16,326 nt of DNA, taken from NCBI RefSeq assembly GCF_047638075.1, contig NZ_JBLJBV010000012.1:1-16326 (forward strand), given 5' to 3'. The position numbers and the translations under genes are program-made. This DNA is from UBA6197 sp047638075. Its GTDB lineage: Bacteria > Pseudomonadota > Alphaproteobacteria > Rhodobacterales > Rhodobacteraceae. The notes under the pieces were generated by a model that ran no database searches, was not told where the DNA came from, and saw only the letters and a program-made list of their open reading frames with translations. Each line of letters starts with the position of its first letter. The stretch's first letter is position 1. This document shows, piece after piece, positions 6,792 through 12,866 of the stretch.

Positions 6792-7841
6792 TTGGGGGTC
6801 GACGTCTTGCAAAAAGCATCACAGGCAGCGTTGATCCTGATCGGCGCCGTAGCACTGGTTTTTGCGCTTGATATCGCGGAAAGTATCCTTGCACCTTTAG
6901 CGCTTGCGTTGGTGATCGGGGTGGTGTTGTCACCGCTTTCTGATTTTTGGGATCGCAAGGGGGTGGCGCCCGGGTTTGCAGCCATGATCAGCCTTCTGTT
7001 GACATTGGCACTCTTGATGTCCGTAACCTTGATGGTGCAGCCTCTGTTGGCACGGTTAATGGCCCAGGCGCCTAAGGTTTGGGTGGATCTTCAGGAAACG
7101 GTCAGCATTTTGCGGGGGATGGTTCGCGGCTTTTCGAAAGTCAGCGGAGAGGTGGCCGAGGCCATTTCGCCCGGCGCGGATGCGGGAACGGTAAAGCCCG
7201 CCAGCGAAGGTCTGGCAATGCCGGGCATCACCGATGCACTATTGCTTGCCCCCTCGATCGCGGCGCAGTTTTTGATTTTTGTCGGGGCACTGTTCTTTTT
7301 TCTGCTGACCCGCACGCAAATCTATGAATGGTTTGCCCGCAGCCTTGCGGCACCAACGGAACGAACCATCATCGCGCGCCGCATGCGCGAAGCCGAGCGC
7401 CGCGTTTCCCGTTACTTCATCACCATTTTCCTGATCAATACGGCACTTGGCATTGTCACGGCAATGGTCATGGCGGCCCTTGGGATGCCTGGCGCCGCCC
7501 TCTGGGGGGCAGTGGCCTTTGTGATGAACTTCGTGATGTATGTTGGCCCGGCATTGGTTGCGGGGGCGTTGCTTTTTGCCGGTGTTGCGGTGTTTGATGG
7601 TCCGATGGTGGTTGCGCCTGCGCTTGCCTTTGTCGCGCTTAATTCGCTTGAGGGGCAGTTTATTACCCCTGCCTTCGTCGGTCGAACGCTCTCGGTAAAT
7701 CCGCTATTGGTGTTTCTGGCGTTGATTTTCGGACTGTGGCTGTGGGGGCCAATCGGGGGTATTGTGGCGATGCCACTATTGGTCTGGGTGTTGGTGCTGA
7801 CAGACGTGATCTCAGCCCCACTGCCGTCCAACGGGGGCTGA
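6792..7841 (+). CDS. AI-2E family (PerM/TqsA-like) membrane protein
   Basis: A 349-residue polytopic inner-membrane protein of the AI-2E transporter family, whose members include exporters of small solutes and Na+/H+ antiporter-like proteins; the substrate cannot be predicted. Two N-terminal helices (about 11-50, with LAPLALALVIGVVLSPL) are followed by a third (about 62-85). A long amphipathic/periplasmic segment (about 90-155) and several C-terminal helices containing ALNSLEGQFITPAFVGRTLSVNPLLVFLALIFGLWLWG come next, the last being the family signature. There is no in-frame ATG near the start. TTG 6792 gives the longest frame. TTG 6807 has GGGGG (6794-6798) at good spacing and a more plausible leader given the EcfG promoter. 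The gene converges on the kinase gene with 8 bp between stop codons and no obvious terminator. Confidence 0.87.
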   Translation: MGVDVLQKASQAALILIGAVALVFALDIAESILAPLALALVIGVVLSPLSDFWDRKGVAPGFAAMISLLLTLALLMSVTLMVQPLLARLMAQAPKVWVDLQETVSILRGMVRGFSKVSGEVAEAISPGADAGTVKPASEGLAMPGITDALLLAPSIAAQFLIFVGALFFFLLTRTQIYEWFARSLAAPTERTIIARRMREAERRVSRYFITIFLINTALGIVTAMVMAALGMPGAALWGAVAFVMNFVMYVGPALVAGALLFAGVAVFDGPMVVAPALAFVALNSLEGQFITPAFVGRTLSVNPLLVFLALIFGLWLWGPIGGIVAMPLLVWVLVLTDVISAPLPSNGG

Positions 7842-7849
7842 TCGGCCAG

Positions 7850-9616
7850 TTATTCAGGGCTATCTGGTATTGCGGCTTCGTCAGGGGGTGTATCTTCGGG
7901 AAGGCGCAGCGGAAAGGTGATGACGACTTCATAGCTGCCGTTCGCGTGATTTCGCTGTAGGGTTCCGCCCAGCTGCATGACGAAAGCCTGCATCAGTTGC
8001 CCCCCCAACCCCGACCCATCCGACAAACCCGCCGCCGCAGTTGATGCGGGCGGCGAACCATCGGCAACAGAATTACAGATCCGCAGCACCGCCGATCCTG
8101 CGCCATCCTCATGCAAGGTCACGTCAAGCTGCGGTGTGCGAATGGCATCATCGCGCGCGTGTTTGACAGCATTGGTCACACCTTCGGTAACCAAAAGGGC
8201 CAAGGGCACGGCAAGATCGGGTGGCAGCCGCAAATCATCAAAATCTGTCGTCACGTCGAAATGCCGATCCGCGCCGCTGGCCATGGAAAGCACTTGGCGA
8301 ATGATGTCTTCCAGCAATTCGCGCGCGCGCACATCAGCCAACCCACTGGTCTGGTAAAGCCCCTTGTGGATGGTGGCCAGGCTCATCACGCGGTCTTGCA
8401 GGCTGCGCATCAGGGCCTTGGCCTCTTGGCTGATCGCCTTGCGCGACTGCATGTTCATGATCGAGGCGATCAGTTGCAGGTTGTTTTTGACGCGGTGATG
8501 GACCTCGCGCAATAGGACCTCTTTTTGGTGGATCGCATCCTCCAACACAGCCTCGTCACGCATCACGGAAACGGTCATCGACGCAAAGGCATCGGCAATT
8601 TGGCGCACCTCAAGCGGGGCCGAAGTATAGTCCCCCTCGGCGCCCAGCCGATCACCGGCTGCAAATGTCACGATCTGGCGGCGCAGCGCCAGAATATGCC
8701 GGGTCACCAGCCGGTTTGCCACAAGCCATGCCACCACAAGGCTGGCCAACGCCATCAACGCCGGAAACAATGCCGGCGACATCATCGAATGACCGCCCAG
8801 ATGGGCCTCAGCCGACCACGCTCCCAGGGCGTAAAGCACACCCGGAATTAGCGGAACAACCGTGTACATATAGTCCCGCCCCGATATGGAACTGGCAGTA
8901 AAGCTCTGTGCGGGGGTGTTGATAAAACTGCTAAGCGGCCGGTCGCGGGGAAGTAGGTTCTGCGCATCCTCAAGCCCGCTGGACGAAGTAAGTATCTCTC
9001 CGGTGCGCTCAAAGGTAAGTAAGGTGTATTTACGCCCATCCGTTGGCGCAGGCGGGCGTAACAGGGCACTGTGAGGCAGCGATACTGACACAAAGCCCGT
9101 CAAACCACCCTGATCATCACGCACGGGCCAGGATGTATAAACCACGGACACCCCCGATATGGGGGCCTTGGTGTTTACATTCAGCGTCGGCACCGGGTTT
9201 GCCAACATCTTTTCAAACGCCGCATCACGCACCAGGCTTTGCCCTGCGCCGACCGAGGAACAGCGTAGCTTGCCGTTGGTATCGTAAAATCCGGCAAAGG
9301 TAAAAACCTCGTTCGAGGCAACCATGCGCCGCATCATGGTTTCGCAAAGCGCGGGGTTGGCCATGACAACGGGCACCGCCTGGGCCAACGCCTCGGTCGC
9401 GCCTTCAGCCCGAAGGATCAGGTTCAATTGTGGTGTGGCGGCGCGCAGCGTTTCGCCCACCAATGCCGCTTGACTGCGTTTGCGCGCCTCTTTGACGACG
9501 GCATTGCCATTAAGTATCGAAATGATCACCAGGGGCGTTAATGCCAACGCCAACAGAAACACAAACCGAAAGCCAAGCCGCCCAACCCTGCGCTGAAACC
9601 TGCGCCAGCGCGTCAT
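7850..9616 (-). CDS. Membrane HisKA_2 sensor histidine kinase, probable PhyR kinase
   Basis: A 588-residue sensor that probably phosphorylates (or dephosphorylates) the divergently encoded PhyR. A basic N-terminus leads into TM1 (about 15-35). A periplasmic Cache-like domain follows (about 40-275, with FAGFYDTNGKLRCSS and VSVVYTSWPV), then TM2 (about 282-303) and a HAMP-like linker (about 304-355). The dimerisation/phosphoacceptor motif is EVHHRVKNNLQ, with His374 the probable phosphorylated residue. The ATPase domain has LLVTEGVTNAVKHA (N box) and GSGLGGQLMQAF (G box). The HRVKNNLQ version marks HisKA_2 rather than a classical HisKA, as expected for GSR kinases. Its ATG overlaps the ecfG stop as ATGA (9613-9616), so kinase and sigma factor are translationally coupled. 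The signal sensed is unknown. Confidence 0.9.
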   Translation of the reverse strand: MTRWRRFQRRVGRLGFRFVFLLALALTPLVIISILNGNAVVKEARKRSQAALVGETLRAATPQLNLILRAEGATEALAQAVPVVMANPALCETMMRRMVASNEVFTFAGFYDTNGKLRCSSVGAGQSLVRDAAFEKMLANPVPTLNVNTKAPISGVSVVYTSWPVRDDQGGLTGFVSVSLPHSALLRPPAPTDGRKYTLLTFERTGEILTSSSGLEDAQNLLPRDRPLSSFINTPAQSFTASSISGRDYMYTVVPLIPGVLYALGAWSAEAHLGGHSMMSPALFPALMALASLVVAWLVANRLVTRHILALRRQIVTFAAGDRLGAEGDYTSAPLEVRQIADAFASMTVSVMRDEAVLEDAIHQKEVLLREVHHRVKNNLQLIASIMNMQSRKAISQEAKALMRSLQDRVMSLATIHKGLYQTSGLADVRARELLEDIIRQVLSMASGADRHFDVTTDFDDLRLPPDLAVPLALLVTEGVTNAVKHARDDAIRTPQLDVTLHEDGAGSAVLRICNSVADGSPPASTAAAGLSDGSGLGGQLMQAFVMQLGGTLQRNHANGSYEVVITFPLRLPEDTPPDEAAIPDSPE

Positions 9617-10188
9617 GCGGCATGCGTCCTGGATTTACCCAATACCGCCATGGTGATACCGTCGGCATCGGCCAGAACGGATTCACCCGGCGCCATACCC
9701 ATCAGCTCGGCCAGGCGCGCGCGGGCACGATTGGCGCGGCTTTTTACGGTGCCAACGGCAACATGCATGGTTTCGGCGGCTTCTTCATATGAAAAACCCA
9801 TCGCCCCAACCAGAACCAGAACCTCGCGGTGTTCATCGCTCAGCTTATCGAACGCGACGCGAAATTCAGCAAACGCCAGCCGACCATCATGTGCGGGGGC
9901 CTCACAAAGACTACCCGCATGGATGCCTTCGGGGTCTGGCACCTCGCGTTTGCGTTTGCGGCGGTCTGAAAAGAAGGTGTTGCGAAGGATGGTAAACAGC
10001 CAAGCGCGAAAATTCGTACCATGCTGAAACTTTTCAATATTGCTCCAGGCTTTTACGATTGTATCCTGCACCAGGTCGTCGGCGGCAGACACATTTCGCG
10101 TCAAACTGATGGCAAAGGCGCGTAAGGCGGGAATGTGTTCGACCAATTCATCGCGCGGATCACCAGAGCTGTCTGCCGGCGCGCTCAT
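9613..10188 (-). CDS. ecfG: General stress ECF sigma factor EcfG
   Basis: A 191-residue ECF sigma factor of the EcfG (ECF15) type that directs RNA polymerase to GGAAC-N16/17-CGTT promoters. The sigma-2 region spans about 15-82 (AADDLVQDTIVKAWSNIEKF, then TNFRAWLFTILRNTFFSDRRKRKRE). The sigma-4 region spans about 105-162 (LSDEHREVLVLVGAMGFSYEEAAETM, then VGTVKSRANRARARL as the helix-turn-helix). It is held inactive by NepR, whose gene overlaps upstream as ATGA (10185-10188), giving a fixed translational ratio of anti-sigma to sigma. Its operon appears to be autoregulated through the promoter at 10380-10405. The family assignment rests on domain sequence plus the nepR/phyR context. Confidence 0.95.
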   Translation of the reverse strand: MSAPADSSGDPRDELVEHIPALRAFAISLTRNVSAADDLVQDTIVKAWSNIEKFQHGTNFRAWLFTILRNTFFSDRRKRKREVPDPEGIHAGSLCEAPAHDGRLAFAEFRVAFDKLSDEHREVLVLVGAMGFSYEEAAETMHVAVGTVKSRANRARARLAELMGMAPGESVLADADGITMAVLGKSRTHAA

Positions 10189-10343
10189 TTCTTGGGCTCC
10201 TGCGATTTCAACTTATCGAGAAGCTCTTTGAAGCGGTCGGGCACACCTACATCCAGGGTTTCCTTATAGACCCGACGCAGGTTTTCGTCGATTTGGTCCT
10301 TCAGGCTGGACTTTGCATTTTCATCTGCCATGTCATTCATCAT
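10185..10343 (-). CDS. nepR: Anti-sigma factor NepR (short ORF)
   Basis: A 52-residue protein (51 from the second ATG at 10340, 48 from the ATG at 10331). Its core IDENLRRVYKETL, then VPDRFKELLDKLK, is the NepR signature of two helices that bind EcfG or, after phosphorylation, the sigma-like domain of PhyR. Three in-frame ATGs lie at 10343, 10340 and 10331. The first is chosen because GGAA sits about 7 nt upstream, but no site has a strong Shine-Dalgarno. The stop overlaps the ecfG start as ATGA. The short, charged protein without membrane segments fits a cytosolic anti-sigma factor. It is the first gene of nepR-ecfG-kinase, driven by an EcfG-type promoter about 40 bp upstream. Confidence 0.95.
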   Translation of the reverse strand: MMNDMADENAKSSLKDQIDENLRRVYKETLDVGVPDRFKELLDKLKSQEPKK

Positions 10344-10372
10344 AAAATTGTTCCGATCCGCTCACCTTACAT

Positions 10373-10398
10373 GGAACCAAACGCACCTCTATGACGTT
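10373..10398 (+). promoter_or_regulatory. EcfG-type promoter of phyR
   Basis: GGAAC (10373-10377), 17 bp, CGTT (10395-10398), reading rightward. The predicted start near 10405 gives a leader of about 30 nt to the phyR ATG at 10435. It overlaps the opposed nepR promoter almost completely. Confidence 0.88.
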
Positions 10399-10405
10399 TG
10401 GTTCC
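10380..10405 (-). promoter_or_regulatory. EcfG-type promoter of nepR-ecfG-kinase
   Basis: Leftward: GGAAC (10405-10401), 17 bp, CGTT (10383-10380). The predicted start near 10373 gives a leader of about 30 nt to the first nepR ATG. It implies positive autoregulation of the sigma factor operon. Confidence 0.88.
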
Positions 10406-10434
10406 ATGTAAGACCAAAAAACGAGGGAAAAACG

Positions 10435-11241
10435 ATGACGACGGCTACGACCGACAATGCGGCGCAGATCGGCGCTGCCCTGCCCTATCTGCGCCGTTAC
10501 GCGCGCGCGCTGACGGGCGATCAGGTGACCGGTGACCGCTATGCCGCCGCAACATTGGAAGCGATTTTGGAAGACCCGGCCATCATGGCACTAACGGATA
10601 ATCCCAAAATCGCGCTGTTTCATGCGTTTCACCTGGTCTGGTCCTCGGCCGGGGCCCCCTTGGGCGACCCTGACACACGGCTTTCCGCGCGCGCACAAGA
10701 CCATATGGCGAACCTGACCCCTAACACCCGCGAGGCGCTTTTGTTGCACGCGATCGAAGGGTTCGCGCTGCATGAGATTGCCGCAATCATGCAGGTCGAC
10801 GCGGAAGAAGCCGCCCTGCTGATAGAAACGGCAACGCGGGAAATGCAATCCTCGGTTTCGGGCAAGATCCTTGTCATCGAGGACGAGGCGATCATCGCCA
10901 TGGATATTGCAGGGATCGTGCAGGAAATCGGCCACCATGTGACCGGCATTGCCCGCACCAGAATAGAGGCCGTTGCCCTTGCAACGCGTGAAAGGCCAGA
11001 CCTTATTCTGGCCGATATTCAGTTGGCCGATAACTCCTCTGGGATTGATGCCGTCAACGATATCTTGGCACAATTTGATGGCACGCCGGCAATCTTCATC
11101 ACCGCCTTTCCCGAACGCCTGTTGACCGGCGAACGGCCAGAGCCAGTGTTCATGATTACCAAACCCTATTCCGAAGATCAGATCCGCTCTGCCGTAGGTC
11201 AGGCAATGTTTTTCGCCTCAACCGAAACGCTTCACGCCTAG
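10435..11241 (+). CDS. phyR: Anti-anti-sigma response regulator PhyR
   Basis: A 268-residue PhyR: an N-terminal sigma-like domain (about 8-138) that mimics EcfG and captures NepR, fused to a receiver domain (about 143-262). The sigma-like part has LPYLRRYARALTGD, LTPNTREALLLHAIEGF and LHEIAAIMQVD. The receiver has the acidic pocket E149-D150-E151, phosphoacceptor Asp194 in ILADIQLAD, and a PhyR-type FITAFPE (Thr223) with Lys243 in ITKPYSED. The start at 10435 is chosen because GAGGGA lies 6-7 nt upstream. A frame extending back to 10330 would run through the promoter palindrome and adds residues foreign to the family. It is divergent from nepR-ecfG-kinase. Phosphorylation probably comes from the HisKA_2 kinase encoded at 7850-9616. 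Confidence 0.95.
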   Translation: MTTATTDNAAQIGAALPYLRRYARALTGDQVTGDRYAAATLEAILEDPAIMALTDNPKIALFHAFHLVWSSAGAPLGDPDTRLSARAQDHMANLTPNTREALLLHAIEGFALHEIAAIMQVDAEEAALLIETATREMQSSVSGKILVIEDEAIIAMDIAGIVQEIGHHVTGIARTRIEAVALATRERPDLILADIQLADNSSGIDAVNDILAQFDGTPAIFITAFPERLLTGERPEPVFMITKPYSEDQIRSAVGQAMFFASTETLHA

Positions 11242-11249
11242 ACCCTTTT

Positions 11250-11284
11250 GAATACGCCCCCGGTGGTTTTCCGAGGGCGTATTC
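11250..11284. terminator. Candidate hairpin terminator between convergent phyR and permease genes
   Basis: GAATACGCCC (11250-11259) pairs perfectly with GGGCGTATTC (11275-11284) across a 15-nt loop that can add a few inner GC pairs. It lies 8 bp after the phyR stop and about 50 bp beyond the permease stop, where transcripts converge. No T-run follows on either strand, so it may act as a weak or factor-assisted terminator or as an RNA 3'-end stabiliser. Confidence 0.5.
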
Positions 11285-11334
11285 CAGATTTCAAGTTGCA
11301 TGTAACCGGCAAAAGGGCACCGGGCGGTTGTAGC

Positions 11335-12819
11335 TTAGTGACCGCCGTCAGCCGCCATCGCCGCGTCGCGGATTTCTTCCTCGGTCCCCGCAGCGCCGCC
11401 GTTGAAAAACAGATTAAGCGCAACAGCGGCGACTGAACCCAGCAAGATGCCAGAGTCGATCAGCGGATGAATGACGTGGGGCATCCACATTTCAAAATCC
11501 GGCGCAATCAACGGGATCATCCCGAAACCAAGCGAAATCGCAACAATGAACAGGTTGAATTTGTTGGTCTTGAAGTTCACGGCCGCCAGGATGCGGATAC
11601 CCGTTGCCGCAACCATCCCGAACATCACCAGACCCGCGCCGCCAAGAACCGTCGTCGGCAGGGCCTCGACCGCATGACTGACCTTCGGGGTCAACCCCAG
11701 GACGATCATGATTGCGCCGCCCATGATGCAAACCCAGCGGCTACGCACACCCGTTACACCCACAAGGCCGACGTTCTGGCTGAATGACGTGTAAGGGAAG
11801 GTGTTGAAAATGCCGCCGATAAGCGTGCCCAGACCATCTGTCCGCAAACCCGCAGACATCATCGGTTGGGTAACCTTCTTGCCGGTCATCTCACCCAGGG
11901 CCAGGAACATGCCCATAGATTCGATCATCACGACAACCATCACCAGCGACATGGTCAAGATCATCACCGGGTTGAATATAGGCATCCCAAAGTGGAACGG
12001 GGTAATGGTGTGGAACCATTCCGCCTTGGCCACCCCATCGAAATGCATCAGGCCAAGTACGGCGGCAAGTACGGCGCCAAAAAGAATACCGCACAGCACG
12101 GCGATATTCGAAAAGAACCCCCTGGCATAGCGCGCAACAAGCAACACCACCAAAAGAACCGCACCCGAAATCATCATGTTCTGCGGGCTCGCGTAGGCCG
12201 GGTTATCCAGCGACGGGGCGATTTTCAACCCTGCAGGAAGCTCCGGCACGGTTCCGGCAGGAAGTGCCTTGACGGCATCCAGCCACGCGGTGTTTGCCGG
12301 ATCAACAAGCTGTGGTGCCGTTGGGCCAACCGGCACGCCGAAAATCCACTGAACGCCGACCTTCATCAGTGTCACACCGATGATAAGAATGATCGTTCCG
12401 GTCACCACGGGTGGAAAGAACCGCAGCATCTTACTGATAAACGGTGCGATCAGCATCGCAACTATACCCGCACCGATGATTGCGCCAAAAATCAGTCGGG
12501 CGCCATCAACGCCCGGATTGGCAATCCCGATCGAGATCATCGGTCCGACCGAGGCGAAAGTCACCCCCATCATCACCGGCAGTTTGATCCCAAAAAACGG
12601 ACCTGCACCAAACGATTGAACGATTGACATCAAGCCGCAGACAAACAGGTCTGCCGAAATCAGAAAGGCAACGTCTGCCGGATCCAGTTTAAGCACGCGC
12701 CCGATAATCAGCGGCACCGCGATTGCACCGGCATACATGACCAGAACGTGCTGCAAACCAAGCGTGAACAGCTTTGCGGGCGGTAGTATTTCATCTACCG
12801 GATGGATTTTATCTGTCAT
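11335..12819 (-). CDS. NCS2/NAT-family nucleobase permease (xanthine/uracil type)
   Basis: A 494-residue inner-membrane transporter of the nucleobase-ascorbate family, importing purines or uracil with a cation. About 12-14 hydrophobic segments are evident. Family marks are the first-helix LGLQHVLVMYAG, KLPVMMGVTFA, the acidic helix VVVMIESMGMFLALGEMTG and the NAT signature region FSQNVGLVGVTGVRSR. The last three regions and the QH pair resemble purine (xanthine/urate) carriers more than UraA, but the substrate is uncertain. The start is the ATG at 12819, with GAGGAGGAG ending about 7 nt upstream; a frame reaching back to 12852 lacks such a site. It lies 47 bp downstream of maeB on the same strand, so it may be read through from the gap-maeB unit. 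Confidence 0.9.
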   Translation of the reverse strand: MTDKIHPVDEILPPAKLFTLGLQHVLVMYAGAIAVPLIIGRVLKLDPADVAFLISADLFVCGLMSIVQSFGAGPFFGIKLPVMMGVTFASVGPMISIGIANPGVDGARLIFGAIIGAGIVAMLIAPFISKMLRFFPPVVTGTIILIIGVTLMKVGVQWIFGVPVGPTAPQLVDPANTAWLDAVKALPAGTVPELPAGLKIAPSLDNPAYASPQNMMISGAVLLVVLLVARYARGFFSNIAVLCGILFGAVLAAVLGLMHFDGVAKAEWFHTITPFHFGMPIFNPVMILTMSLVMVVVMIESMGMFLALGEMTGKKVTQPMMSAGLRTDGLGTLIGGIFNTFPYTSFSQNVGLVGVTGVRSRWVCIMGGAIMIVLGLTPKVSHAVEALPTTVLGGAGLVMFGMVAATGIRILAAVNFKTNKFNLFIVAISLGFGMIPLIAPDFEMWMPHVIHPLIDSGILLGSVAAVALNLFFNGGAAGTEEEIRDAAMAADGGH

Positions 12820-12866
12820 TATGGATCTCCTCCTCGTGTCCATTTTATTCATTGGCCGGGTCTGTA

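Larger units (their letters stand above)
10366..10412. repeat. Perfect 18-bp inverted repeat embedding two opposed EcfG promoters
   Basis: The left arm CTTACATGGAACCAAACG (10366-10383) is exactly reverse-complementary to the right arm (10395-10412), with an 11-bp spacer between. Each arm carries the -35 of one strand and the -10 of the other. Both predicted transcription starts fall inside the repeat, so neither RNA would contain both arms; this is a DNA-level palindrome and not an RNA hairpin. Confidence 0.95.

Noticed and set aside
7828..7875. Terminator between the convergent AI-2E and kinase genes
   Set aside because: Only 8 bp separate the two stop codons, and I find no stable stem with a T-run around the junction.
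10330..10434. N-terminal extension of PhyR back to 10330
   Set aside because: It would translate through the promoter palindrome and upstream of the predicted transcription start; the ATG at 10435 has a ribosome site and gives the normal PhyR N-terminus.
11866..12627. Rightward frame (253 codons) opposite the permease gene
   Set aside because: His/Arg/Asn-rich antisense of a hydrophobic transporter, with no domain and no start signal; the permease frame is strongly supported.
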